DNA from: Diplocloster agilis
GTDB lineage: Bacteria > Bacillota > Clostridia > Lachnospirales > Lachnospiraceae
Direction: 5' to 3'
Assembly (NCBI RefSeq): GCF_019042275.1
Contig: NZ_JAHQCW010000048.1
Span: 1-42,923, forward strand
DNA length: 42,923 nucleotides
In this document: positions 25,002-33,709 of the stretch, piece by piece
Layout of the letters: every line of letters starts with the position of its first letter
Numbering within the stretch: the stretch's first letter is position 1
Notes under the pieces: generated by a model
What the model saw: the letters and a program-made list of their open reading frames with translations, nothing else
Told to the model about the DNA's origin: nothing
Databases searched by the model: none
Translations under genes and position numbers: made by a program

Positions 25002-25958
25002 TTACCGGTTCAGGCGGCTTTGGGGCGCGGTTTTCATAAATTCCGTTACCTGTTCCCGGCTTTTTACGGCTTCATGGGCACCCAGGCAGCAGGCGTTGAT
25101 GGCGCCGGCGGCACAGGCGAAACGGGCGCTGTCCTGCAGGGACATTCCCGACAGGATACCGCAGATAAAGCCGCCGCAGAAGTTGTCGCCGCAGCCGGTT
25201 GTATCCACCGCCCGGACCGGATAAGGGTCCATATAAAAGCGGTCCACGCTGTTTTTTACGAAGCAGCCGTCGGAGCCCAGTTTCAGAACCACATTCTTTA
25301 CCCCTCTTGCCAGAAAATAGTCCGCGATATCATCCACGTCTTCCTTGCCGCAGGTATAGAGAGCTTCCTCGTAGCTGGGCATCAGGTAGTCCGTATACGG
25401 ATAGACAGAAGCGATCCCCTCCGGCCCGATCCCGTAGGCATCCGCGGTCATATCGGCGAAGGTCAGCACCTTCTTTTCCCGGGCCAGCCGGAACAGGGAA
25501 GCCGCGCCGCCCTGGTCCATTTCCTTTAGTAAATACAGGCTTCCCAGGCTGACCGCCCTGGTATGGTCAAGAACGGACAGATCTATGGTATTCATAGACA
25601 CATCCAAATCCCCCTCGCCCTTCCCGAACAGGAAGCTGCGCTCGCCGTCGGGCTTGATAACGGCGACGGACAGATTCGAGCGCAGGATACCGTCCCGGAT
25701 GGCGTAACGCATATCCACCCCGTCCTGTTCCAGAGAACGGAAGATCTGTTCGCCGATGGGATCTTTTCCCATGTTGGCGATCAGCGCCACCCGGTTACCC
25801 AGTTTCGACAGAACCACCGCCTGGTTGGCCGCGTCTCCCCCCACCGCCGTCAGCGTCGACTCCGCATGGGTGGAATCCCGTTCCAGGGCGCCTTTGTCGA
25901 TTCCCTTAAGCACGATGTCCTGATTGACAAAACCAACACAAACTACATCATATTGCAT
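25002..25958 (-). CDS. PfkB-family carbohydrate kinase
   Basis: A 318-aa ribokinase-fold sugar kinase. PfkB signature 1 region AVGGDAANQAV is at 39-48 and signature 2 DTTGCGDNF at 252-260 with the catalytic base Asp258. In this operon it follows a class II aldolase by 32 bp, so it probably phosphorylates a ketose or ketose phosphate to give the aldolase substrate, as tagatose-6-phosphate kinase or fructokinase do. The exact substrate is unknown. It is the last gene of the operon. Confidence 0.92.
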   Translation of the reverse strand: MQYDVVCVGFVNQDIVLKGIDKGALERDSTHAESTLTAVGGDAANQAVVLSKLGNRVALIANMGKDPIGEQIFRSLEQDGVDMRYAIRDGILRSNLSVAVIKPDGERSFLFGKGEGDLDVSMNTIDLSVLDHTRAVSLGSLYLLKEMDQGGAASLFRLAREKKVLTFADMTADAYGIGPEGIASVYPYTDYLMPSYEEALYTCGKEDVDDIADYFLARGVKNVVLKLGSDGCFVKNSVDRFYMDPYPVRAVDTTGCGDNFCGGFICGILSGMSLQDSARFACAAGAINACCLGAHEAVKSREQVTEFMKTAPQSRLNR

Positions 25959-25990
25959 AGCGATACCCCCGTTTGGAATTTAAAATTGCG

Positions 25991-26833
25991 TTAAGCTTTT
26001 CCGGCGGAACGCAGCACCTGCATCCGGTCCCGCGCCACTTTGTGAACGGCGTCCCGTACATTCGTACATTTTCCCAGATAGTTCAAACCGGTATCCGCAT
26101 CCGCCTTCATCTGGTCCATGGCGGCCAGAGTCAGATCCGTAAAAATATTAATTTTGTTGATCCCGTTGGCAACACATCTGGTCAGATCCTCATCGGAAAG
26201 CCCGGACCCACCGTGGAGCACCAGCGGCATCTGCAGCGCTTCTTTGAGCTCATGAAGCCGGTTGATATTCAGCTTCGGCTCCCTTTTATAGACCCCGTGC
26301 ACGGTTCCGATGGCCACGGCCAGCGCGTCAATCCCCGTCTCTTTCACGAAACGGGCCGCTTCCTCCACCACCGTATAGCATTCCGTATCCTGATCCTCAT
26401 CATAAAACCCTAATCCGCCCACATGCCCAAGCTCCGCTTCCACGGACACGCCGTATTCCCGGCAGATTTTGACGATCTCCTGCGTCGTGGCGATATTATC
26501 CTCCAGGCTCTTAAAGGAAGCATCCACCATCACCGAAGTAAATCCCGCCTTCAATGCCCGCATGACCAGAGAAAATTCCGTGGCATGATCCAGATGCAGA
26601 GTAACCGGTACGGAGGCTCTTCCTGCCGCGCTTCGTATATAAGCGCCGATATCGCCGATATCCGCCAATTTCTCAAACTCTCCCCCAAAGGCCAGTATAA
26701 TGGGCGAGCGGGTCTCCTCCGCCGCATCGATTACCCCTGTCACCATCTCTATGTTAAACACATCAAAATTTCCAACCGCGTAATGTCCTTCATTTGCTTT
26801 AGCCAGCATTTCTTTCATCGAAACAAGCGCCAT
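25991..26833 (-). CDS. Class II fructose/tagatose-bisphosphate aldolase family protein
   Basis: A 280-aa zinc-dependent aldolase of the FbaA/GatY/KbaY family. Family motifs: LHLDHA with Asp82 (proton donor) and zinc ligand His83, EAELGHVGG (134-140), GTVHGVYK with zinc ligand His179, LHGGSG with His207, and NIFTD for phosphate binding. It splits a ketose 1,x-bisphosphate or ketose 1-phosphate to DHAP and an aldehyde. Gene context (PfkB kinase, ABC importer, polyol dehydrogenases) suggests a dedicated sugar route rather than glycolysis. Confidence 0.93.
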   Translation of the reverse strand: MALVSMKEMLAKANEGHYAVGNFDVFNIEMVTGVIDAAEETRSPIILAFGGEFEKLADIGDIGAYIRSAAGRASVPVTLHLDHATEFSLVMRALKAGFTSVMVDASFKSLEDNIATTQEIVKICREYGVSVEAELGHVGGLGFYDEDQDTECYTVVEEAARFVKETGIDALAVAIGTVHGVYKREPKLNINRLHELKEALQMPLVLHGGSGLSDEDLTRCVANGINKINIFTDLTLAAMDQMKADADTGLNYLGKCTNVRDAVHKVARDRMQVLRSAGKA

Positions 26834-26882
26834 AATCCAGTTCTCCTTTATCTATGATATCCATATGTATCCATATACATCA

Positions 26883-26941
26883 AAAGCTGCCCGGCAGCTT
26901 TACCCAAAAAGGGGGACGGGAGGACAAACCTCCCGCCCCCG
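26883..26941 (-). terminator. Intra-operon terminator/attenuator after the binding-protein gene
   Basis: On the minus strand GGGGGCGGGAGG pairs with CCTCCCGTCCCCC (plus-strand 26911-26940) and is followed by TTTTT. A second perfect palindrome (9-1-9, 26883-26901) comes next. The pair lies between the abundant binding protein and the aldolase, so it probably reduces read-through into the two downstream enzyme genes. Confidence 0.8.
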
Positions 26942-26955
26942 TAGAATTACAAATA

Positions 26956-27984
26956 CTACTCGTTTAAGAAATCCTTATAGTTATCCTGCAGGATCAGCTG
27001 ATAAGGGATGTCATATTCTTTTTCCACCGTTTTGCCGTTGGCCAGGTCGATGGCCACATCAATGGCTTTTTCACCGATGGTCTTGGAATCCTGAAGGATA
27101 GAGGCGGAAAGTTTGCCTTCGCCTACGGATACCACAGCCGCTTCGATTCCATCGATACCGATAACGGGAATATCGGTTATGCCGGCCGCTTCCAGAGCGT
27201 CATAAGCGCCCAGCGCCATTTCATCGTTGTGGGATACGACAGCGTCGATATCGGTTCCCAGCTGCAGCCAGTTTTCCATCAGCTCCATAGCTTTGTCCCG
27301 GTACCAGTCGGCGGGTTTGCTGTATAATACTTTGATGTCGGGATATTGCTCCAGCACGGAGTTGATGCCGTCGTTTCTCAGAACGGCCCCGGTGACGCCG
27401 GTAGGTCCTTCGATGATTACGATATTGCCTTTGCCGTCCAGCTTATCGGCGATGTATTCCATTTCCATCACACCGGCGTTGAAGTCGTTGGAGCCTACAT
27501 AGGTTTCCACTACGGACATATCGGCGATCAGGCCTTTTGCCACGAATACCGGGATTCCGGCGTCCACACAGACTTTGGCGGCGGTTACGCATGCGTCGAA
27601 GTCGTAAGGACTGATGATGACACAGTCCACACCCTGGGATACGAAGGATTCGCACTGGGCGATCTGCTTGTCGGCGGTTCCCTCTCCGTCATTGACGATC
27701 AGTTCCACATTGTCGAACTGTTTCGCGTACTCGATGGCGGAGTTTGCACAGATGGCGTTGGACTCATTGGATAAGTTGGCATCGGTCCAGCCGATCACGA
27801 TCTTGTCGCCGGAACCCTTGTCTGCGGCGTCCGCAGCAGGGGCCGGTGTCGCCTCCGGAGCAGCGGTGGCAGCGGGCTGCGCGTCAGCAGGTTCTGCTGC
27901 GGGTTCTTCCGCTTTGCTTCCGCATCCGATTAACAGAGTTGCCGTCATTGCCGTGCATAAAAGCACACTGAGTAGTTTCTTCAT
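26956..27984 (-). CDS. Sugar ABC transporter substrate-binding lipoprotein
   Basis: 342 aa. Lipoprotein signal peptide with lipobox LLIGC (Cys21), a Pro/Ala/Glu-rich linker (about 25-58) and a ribose-type periplasmic-binding domain (Peripla_BP_4 type) from about residue 60. Segments ISPYDFDACVTAAKVCVDAGIPVF and SHNDEMALGAYDALEAAG are typical of RbsB-like proteins. Anchored on the outer face of the membrane, it captures the sugar or polyol for the permease and ATPase encoded upstream. A good ribosome site lies before ATG 27984. Confidence 0.93.
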   Translation of the reverse strand: MKKLLSVLLCTAMTATLLIGCGSKAEEPAAEPADAQPAATAAPEATPAPAADAADKGSGDKIVIGWTDANLSNESNAICANSAIEYAKQFDNVELIVNDGEGTADKQIAQCESFVSQGVDCVIISPYDFDACVTAAKVCVDAGIPVFVAKGLIADMSVVETYVGSNDFNAGVMEMEYIADKLDGKGNIVIIEGPTGVTGAVLRNDGINSVLEQYPDIKVLYSKPADWYRDKAMELMENWLQLGTDIDAVVSHNDEMALGAYDALEAAGITDIPVIGIDGIEAAVVSVGEGKLSASILQDSKTIGEKAIDVAIDLANGKTVEKEYDIPYQLILQDNYKDFLNE

Positions 27985-28098
27985 TCTTTTTCCTCCTTTT
28001 AAATACCTTGGTTTATAGTTTTTGCTTTAACGGACGGATCGTCCCTTACCGCACACAGTAAAATGGCTGATCTAAGTACCGGCAGCGATTCGCGCCGC

Positions 28099-29046
28099 TT
28101 ACTTTTTCTTAGCCCGGTCGGATAATACGGCGACCAGGATGATAATACCCTTGATCACCTTCTGGTAATAAGAAGAAACATTTAACAGATCCAGGCCGTT
28201 GGTCATGACACCGATAATCAGCATACCGACCACAGCGCCCAGCACGCTGCCGGAACCGCCGGATAAGCTGGCGCCGCCGATGACTACGGCCGTGATGGCA
28301 TCCAGCTCATACCCTTCCCCCGCCACCGGCTGCCCGGTCTGGGTTCTGGCCGCCAGCACGATGCCGGCGATGGCGCTGGTAAAGCCTGAAATCACATAAC
28401 AGACAAATTTGATTCTCGCTGAATTGATACCGGACACGATCGAGGCTTTTTCATTTCCCCCAACAGCCAGCACGTGTCTGCCGAACTTGGTAAAATTCAG
28501 GAAGAAGATACCCAATAATACAATACAAAGATAGATAATAATCGGAATCGGAATCACGCCCAGGGAGCCGGTGCCGATGAATTTATAATCGTCGCGGAAA
28601 CCGGTGATGGGCCGCCCGTCTGTATACACGTAGCAGATCCCGCGGGTCATGGTCATAGTGGCCAGGGTAGCGATAAATTCCGGCACGTTTAACTTGGAAA
28701 TAAAGATGCCGCTGAACGCGCCGCAGGCGATACCCACAGCGATGCCCGCCAGTAGGGATGCGATCAGCGGGACCGCGGAATCCCCCCTTACCAGGCTGGT
28801 GCTGATAACGCCCGAGAGCGCCATGACCGCCCCGACAGATAAGTCGATTCCTCCGGTGGCAATTACGAAAGTCATGCCCACCGCCATAATTCCGATGACG
28901 GAAATCTGACGCAGAATATTAATGATGTTGGTCGCCGTCAAAAATACCGGAGAAAATACGGACAATGCGATAAACAAGACCCCAAAGGCAATATACATGC
29001 CATATTTGCTTAAAATCCTTCCAATACTTATTTTGCTAGTTTCCAT
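28099..29046 (-). CDS. Sugar ABC transporter permease (RbsC type)
   Basis: A 315-aa membrane protein with about nine to ten helices, BPD_transp_2 family. Diagnostic segments: GMTFVIATGGIDLSVGAVMALSG (near 60-85) and GEGYELDAITAVVIGGASLSGG near 235-258. A longer start at 29061 lies too close to the ribosome site; GGAGG is 8 nt before ATG 29046, so that start is used. Its 5' end overlaps the 3' end of the ATPase gene by 11 bp, indicating translational coupling. Confidence 0.93.
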   Translation of the reverse strand: METSKISIGRILSKYGMYIAFGVLFIALSVFSPVFLTATNIINILRQISVIGIMAVGMTFVIATGGIDLSVGAVMALSGVISTSLVRGDSAVPLIASLLAGIAVGIACGAFSGIFISKLNVPEFIATLATMTMTRGICYVYTDGRPITGFRDDYKFIGTGSLGVIPIPIIIYLCIVLLGIFFLNFTKFGRHVLAVGGNEKASIVSGINSARIKFVCYVISGFTSAIAGIVLAARTQTGQPVAGEGYELDAITAVVIGGASLSGGSGSVLGAVVGMLIIGVMTNGLDLLNVSSYYQKVIKGIIILVAVLSDRAKKK

Positions 29047-30565
29047 CCACATTTCCTCCAACCGAACAAGTCATTAATATTTCCTGGTTACACTCTTCTC
29101 TCGTAAATTTACCGGTAATCCGGCCCTCGTGCATGACGATGACCCGGTCGCTCATCCCTAATAATTCCGGCATTTCCGAAGAAATCATGATGATGGATTT
29201 CCCCCGTTTCGCCAGGGTATCCATGATCTTATAGATCTCGGCCTTAGCGCCGATATCGATGCCCCGGGTGGGCTCATCCATGATGAAGATGTCAGGCTCG
29301 CCCATGAGCCATTTGGCGATAATCACCTTCTGCTGATTCCCGCCGCTTAAGTTGTTTACGACGGTTTCGCGGGACGTGGCCTTTACCTTTAACTGTCCCA
29401 TCAGGTCATCCACCACGGACCGTTCTTTCTTGAATTGAATGATCAGCCCGCCAAGCAGAATCTGGGACAGATAGGCCATCGTGATATTGGTTTTAATCGT
29501 ACCGCTTAAGTTCAGGCCGTATAGCTTCCTGTCCTCAGAGACAAAGGCCAGGCCTCTTCTTATGGCGATACCGGGGTTTTTCACCCGGACGTCCCGGCCT
29601 TTGATGCGGATGGTGCCTTTGTCCGCCTTGCGAAGACCGAAGATGGTCTCCATCACCTCGGTCCGGCCGGCCCCCATCAGGCCGGAGACGCCCAGGATCT
29701 CCCCCCGCTTCAGGTCAAAACTGATATCTTCGAACTGGCCCTCTTTTGACAGCCCGTTTACTTCCAGCAGGACTTCCTCCGGGTCGAATTCCTCTGTCCG
29801 CGCGCCGTCCTTGGTGTACATATTGGACAGGTCGCGGCCGACCATATGGTGAATCACTTCTTCCCGGGTCAGTTCGGAAGCTTTTTTCGTAACGATATGG
29901 CAGCCGTCCCGCATGACGGTGATCATATCGGCGATCTGGAAAATTTCGTCCATTTTATGGGATATGTATACGATCGCTTTCTGCTGGTTCTTTAACTTGG
30001 CAATGACCTCAAACAGATGGGCGACCTCCCGGTCGGTGATGGCTGACGTGGGCTCATCCATGATAATGACATCCGCGTCGAATGCGATAGCCTTGACGAT
30101 GGTGACCATCTGCATCTGGGCAACGCTTAATTTGTAGATTTTTGAAAGCGGGCTGATCTGGATTCCCAGCTCGTCAAATATTTTTTGGGTCTCGGCGATC
30201 ATTACTTTTTTATTGATAACGCCGAGTTTTGTTGTTTTTTCCTGACCGCAGTAGATATTTTCCCAAACAGACATATCGGGAACCAGATCCAGTTCCTGCG
30301 GGATCATGGAGATTCCTTTCTCCAGCACCTGGAGAGGATTCTTGGGGGAGAAAGGTTCCCCCTCGTATAAGATCTCTCCCCCGTCCAGAGGCAGGATGCC
30401 TGCCAGTATTTTCATAATTGTGGATTTACCGGCGCCGTTTTCTCCGATCAGGGCATGTACTTCTCCCCGTCTCAGGCTTAAGGAAACGTCATTGACGGCA
30501 ACAACTCCGGGAAACACTTTCCTGCAGTTTTTCATTTCCACTATATAGTCCGTATGTTCTCCCAT
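29036..30565 (-). CDS. Sugar ABC transporter ATP-binding protein (RbsA type, two domains)
   Basis: A 509-aa fused tandem ABC ATPase. The first domain has Walker A GENGAGKST near 38-46, the signature region SVAQMQMV and Walker B VIIMDEPT. The second has a variant Walker A GLMGAGRTE near 295, a complete LSGGNQQKV signature and FIMDEPTRGID. Degenerate second P-loops are normal in this family (known). It energises the ribose-type permease next to it. It lies 64 bp downstream of the alcohol dehydrogenase gene. Confidence 0.95.
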   Translation of the reverse strand: MGEHTDYIVEMKNCRKVFPGVVAVNDVSLSLRRGEVHALIGENGAGKSTIMKILAGILPLDGGEILYEGEPFSPKNPLQVLEKGISMIPQELDLVPDMSVWENIYCGQEKTTKLGVINKKVMIAETQKIFDELGIQISPLSKIYKLSVAQMQMVTIVKAIAFDADVIIMDEPTSAITDREVAHLFEVIAKLKNQQKAIVYISHKMDEIFQIADMITVMRDGCHIVTKKASELTREEVIHHMVGRDLSNMYTKDGARTEEFDPEEVLLEVNGLSKEGQFEDISFDLKRGEILGVSGLMGAGRTEVMETIFGLRKADKGTIRIKGRDVRVKNPGIAIRRGLAFVSEDRKLYGLNLSGTIKTNITMAYLSQILLGGLIIQFKKERSVVDDLMGQLKVKATSRETVVNNLSGGNQQKVIIAKWLMGEPDIFIMDEPTRGIDIGAKAEIYKIMDTLAKRGKSIIMISSEMPELLGMSDRVIVMHEGRITGKFTREECNQEILMTCSVGGNVDGN

Positions 30566-30629
30566 TCATTCATAACCTCCCACCAACAGGCGGCCCGACC
30601 GCTGCCTGTCTATTCTGACAACTGCCGGT

Positions 30630-31676
30630 TTACTCCTGGTTCGGATGGATCACTACTTTTATCGAATCATGATTGTTTACATTTTCATCCAGCGCTTCGT
30701 AGAACTGGTCCAGCGTATATTCGTGGGTAACCAGCAGATCGCCGTCCACCCGGCCGTCGGACAGGGCTTCCACGGCCCGGCCGAAGTTGTGGGACTGGCA
30801 GAAGCTGCAGGTATAGGTCAGTTCATTGTTGAACATCAGCCGGGGATCCAGGGTCAGCTGTTCGTCGCTGTGTACTAACGCGTACTGCACCAGACGGCCG
30901 CCTTTTTTTAACAGGGTCATGCCATGCTGAATCACACGCACGCTTCCGGTGGCGTCCACCACCACGTCCGCTCCGTAGGGATGTTCAGCCCGGAATTTTT
31001 CGGTATGTACGGAATAATCGTTCCGGTCCATTAGGATGGTCTTGACGCCCATCTTTTCCGCCAGATCCAGTTTGCTCTGGGTGGAGGCGATCAGGATCAC
31101 TTCGCTTGCGTTGGAATGGTTCAGCAGCTGTGCCAGGATAAGGCCCATGGGACCGGCGCCGAATACCACCACGGTATCGCCGTATTTGATCTCACAGCGG
31201 TCCACCGCGTGCAGGCAGCAGGCCACGGGTTCGCCCAGAGCGGCTGAGTTAAAGGACAGGGAGTCGGGGATCGGAAATACCTTCTCCTTTTTCACCCGGA
31301 CATATTCCGCGAAACCGCCGTTGATGTTATGGCCCAGGGAACCAAACGTCGGGCAGTAGTTGGATTCTTCCTTCCTGCAGTAATAACAGTCCCCGCAATA
31401 CTCCGTATTATCCGCGCAAACCCGGTCCCCTTTTTTAAACCGGGTCACGTTGCTTCCCACCTCTTCGACATAGCCGGAAAATTCGTGGCCTGGCGTAACC
31501 GGGTAGACAGCCAGGTCGGTGCCCACGCCTTCCTGATCATGGTCGTGTTCCACACCCTTACAGATACTGGCGGACATTACTTTAATGATAACGTCATCGC
31601 TGCCGCAGACCGGATAGGGCACCTCACGGATGCCGGAGTACTGTCTTCCGGGCTTGTCGTAAACTAATGCTTTCAT
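30630..31676 (-). CDS. Zinc-dependent alcohol/polyol dehydrogenase
   Basis: A 348-aa medium-chain dehydrogenase/reductase. It has a catalytic-zinc region with GHEFSGYVEEVG, a structural-zinc cluster CGDCYYCRKEESNYC (four cysteines, near 94-108) and the NAD(P)-binding VVFGAGPMGLILAQLL near 170. The first catalytic zinc ligand lies in SASICKGVEHDHD. First gene of the transporter operon, it probably oxidises the imported polyol or interconverts polyol and ketose. The exact substrate is unknown. Its promoter region carries a LacI-type half-conserved operator. Confidence 0.9.
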   Translation of the reverse strand: MKALVYDKPGRQYSGIREVPYPVCGSDDVIIKVMSASICKGVEHDHDQEGVGTDLAVYPVTPGHEFSGYVEEVGSNVTRFKKGDRVCADNTEYCGDCYYCRKEESNYCPTFGSLGHNINGGFAEYVRVKKEKVFPIPDSLSFNSAALGEPVACCLHAVDRCEIKYGDTVVVFGAGPMGLILAQLLNHSNASEVILIASTQSKLDLAEKMGVKTILMDRNDYSVHTEKFRAEHPYGADVVVDATGSVRVIQHGMTLLKKGGRLVQYALVHSDEQLTLDPRLMFNNELTYTCSFCQSHNFGRAVEALSDGRVDGDLLVTHEYTLDQFYEALDENVNNHDSIKVVIHPNQE

Positions 31677-31709
31677 TTCGCTCCTCCTTTTTAAAATCGC
31701 TAAATGACT

Positions 31710-31726
31710 TGATAAAACGATTTATT
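31710..31726. promoter_or_regulatory. Imperfect LacI-type operator before the transporter operon
   Basis: TGATAAAACGATTTATT keeps the left half of the perfect palindrome 75 bp away, with a degraded right half. It lies 34 bp upstream of the dehydrogenase/transporter operon start. Confidence 0.6.
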
Positions 31727-31784
31727 TTTTAATTACTATTTCATTTACAAAAATGTTGAAATCGTGTATAATCTTATTTGAGAA

Positions 31785-31802
31785 TGATAAAACGTTTTAT
31801 CA
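31785..31802. promoter_or_regulatory. Perfect LacI-type operator between divergent dehydrogenases
   Basis: TGATAAAACGTTTTATCA is a perfect 18-bp palindrome with the central CG pair typical of LacI-family operators. It lies in the 266-bp divergent region, so one site could control both the transporter operon and the sorbitol-type dehydrogenase. Confidence 0.8.
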
Positions 31803-31942
31803 AGAGTATTTTAGAATGACGGTTTTTCTTTGTCAATAATATGTTAAATAATTTAACAAATTTTCTGAAAACAGAACCAACAGCGCCCGAAGGGAATGCA
31901 TCTGTGTGAAAAACACGGCAAAAAAGGAAAGGGGATTTTAAC

Positions 31943-32989
31943 ATGGAAGGTAAAATGAAAGTAGCGGTAATGGAAGGAATCGGCAAGATGGGGTATCTGG
32001 AGCGGGACATCCCCGTACCGGAGGATGACGAGGTATTGGTAAAGTTAGAGTATGTGGGCATCTGCGGTTCGGACCTGCATTATTATGAAACGGGCAGAAT
32101 GGGGGACTGCATCGTGGAACCTCCCTTCGTGCTGGGCCATGAGCCGGCCGGCGTAGTGGTAGAGACCGGAAAAAATGTCACCCACCTGAAACCCGGGGAC
32201 CGGGTGGCCCTGGAGCCGGGCAAGACCTGCGGCCACTGTGAATTCTGCAGGCAGGGGAAATATAATCTGTGCCCGGATGTGATCTTCTTCGCCACCCCTC
32301 CGGTTAACGGAGTGTTTCAGGAGTATGCGGCCCACGAAGCCGGGCTGTGCTTTAAACTCCCCGACAACGTGGACACCATGGAAGGTGCGTTGATCGAACC
32401 GCTGGCGGTGGGCTTCCACGCGGCCATAGAGGGCGGCGCGCGTATCGGACAGACCGCGGTAATCACAGGGGCCGGCTGCATCGGCCTGGTGACGCTGCTG
32501 GCGCTAAAAGCCATGGGTCTAACCAATATCATCGTGGTGGATATCATGCAGAACCGTCTGGAGAAAGCGCTGGAGCTTGGGGCAACCGCAGTTATTAACG
32601 GAAAAGAGCAGGACACGGTTCAGGAGATCCTGCGTCTGACCGGCGGCAGAGGCTGTGATATTTCCTTTGAAACCGCCGGTACGAACATAACCACGGAACA
32701 GCTGATCCGGGCCTCGAGAAAGGGTTCCAATATCGTGCTGGTAGGCTACAGCTCCGACGGAATGCTCATGATGCCAAGCGGCCTGGCCCTGGATAAAGAG
32801 CTTACCTTTAAGACCATTTTCCGCTACCGCCATATCTATCCGATGGCAATCGACGCGGTAGCCCGCGGAAAAGTGAACCTGAAGGGAATCGTGACGAATG
32901 TCTTTGATTTCGATGATATCCAGCACGCGATGGACGCCAGTGTGAAAGAAAAGGCTACGATTGTAAAATCAGTTGTGAAGATCTGCTGA
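31943..32989 (+). CDS. Sorbitol/xylitol (L-iditol) 2-dehydrogenase-like enzyme
   Basis: A 348-aa medium-chain zinc dehydrogenase. GICGSDLHYYETGRMG contains the catalytic zinc Cys, GHEPAGVVVETG the zinc His-Glu, CGHCEFCRQGKYNLC the structural zinc cysteines, and VITGAGCIGLVTLLA the NAD site. The GSDLHYY and P(P)VNGVFQEY patterns are those of polyol dehydrogenases that oxidise sorbitol to fructose or xylitol to xylulose. AGGGGA lies 7 nt before ATG 31943. It is divergent from the transporter operon across the LacI-type operators and is probably co-regulated with it. Confidence 0.9.
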   Translation: MEGKMKVAVMEGIGKMGYLERDIPVPEDDEVLVKLEYVGICGSDLHYYETGRMGDCIVEPPFVLGHEPAGVVVETGKNVTHLKPGDRVALEPGKTCGHCEFCRQGKYNLCPDVIFFATPPVNGVFQEYAAHEAGLCFKLPDNVDTMEGALIEPLAVGFHAAIEGGARIGQTAVITGAGCIGLVTLLALKAMGLTNIIVVDIMQNRLEKALELGATAVINGKEQDTVQEILRLTGGRGCDISFETAGTNITTEQLIRASRKGSNIVLVGYSSDGMLMMPSGLALDKELTFKTIFRYRHIYPMAIDAVARGKVNLKGIVTNVFDFDDIQHAMDASVKEKATIVKSVVKIC

Positions 32990-32999
32990 TTAACAGCAA

Positions 33000-33034
33000 C
33001 AGGCCCCCCGGCGGTTATCGGCCGGAGGGGCCTG
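33000..33034. terminator. Bidirectional terminator between convergent genes
   Basis: CAGGCCCC-CCGGC pairs with GCCGG-A-GGGGCCTG with a one-base bulge, a very GC-rich stem between the dehydrogenase stop and the TudS-like stop. A/T-rich sequence follows on both sides. Confidence 0.7.
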
Positions 33035-33045
33035 TATAAAAATAG

Positions 33046-33603
33046 CTATTTCACTAAATTTAAGCATTTATCGGGTTCCGGTGCAAATAGTGAGGTGATC
33101 ACGATCTCATTTTCCAGACCTTCCTCTTTCAGCATATCTTTTAATACACTCATGAATACTCCGGGTCCGCGTTCCAGCCGGCATTCACGAAGAGTCTCCT
33201 GCAGGTCCGTGCGGCAGTCGAAGGAGCCGTACCAGTCAGCCCGGCAGGTGTAATCAACCCCGCAGCTGGGGCTTCCGTCAACCCCAACAAATCCCAAAAT
33301 CTCAAAGCGCCGGCCGTTGGCCAGGTACTCCTTCAGCTGGTCCAGAACCGGAGTAAGTATCTTCCGGCAATGATTGCGGAAGAATACATTGTCAAACTGA
33401 TCGCTCACATGTCCCCAGCGTTTTGCGCCATACAAAGTAAACTCCGGACATGGAAGCTGAATCACCTGAATCTCATGGTCGATCACCTGTCTCATAAACT
33501 TTTTGCGAAGCGCCTCCTCTGCATCTATCTCTTCCTGATTGTAGAGAACAACTTTGGAAGCGGTATTAAGAATACAGTGAGCTGTAAATACAATCTTTTG
33601 CAT
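33046..33603 (-). CDS. TudS-related putative desulfidase (DUF523 superfamily)
   Basis: 185 aa. Three widely spaced conserved cysteines match the [4Fe-4S] ligand pattern of thiouracil desulfidase TudS: Cys10 (FTAHC), Cys52 (PCPE) and Cys114 (GSPSCG). TudS enzymes remove sulfur from thiouracils using an open iron site on the cluster (known for the family). From memory, Clostridioides difficile has a related pair annotated as CD3072 (TudS-related) and CD3073 (ECF S component); the same neighbour types occur here. It lies on the minus strand, 106 bp downstream of the Crp-family gene and divergent from the ECF operon. Desulfidase activity and substrate are inferred. Confidence 0.78.
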   Translation of the reverse strand: MQKIVFTAHCILNTASKVVLYNQEEIDAEEALRKKFMRQVIDHEIQVIQLPCPEFTLYGAKRWGHVSDQFDNVFFRNHCRKILTPVLDQLKEYLANGRRFEILGFVGVDGSPSCGVDYTCRADWYGSFDCRTDLQETLRECRLERGPGVFMSVLKDMLKEEGLENEIVITSLFAPEPDKCLNLVK

Positions 33604-33709
33604 ATCTTAATTCCTCCTGAGTATAACCGTACTCTCGCCGGCATATGCCCCGCCGGACGATGATAAGAAAAATGTAGCACAGGCATTCGGAAAAGTAAAG
33701 CTGAGTTAG

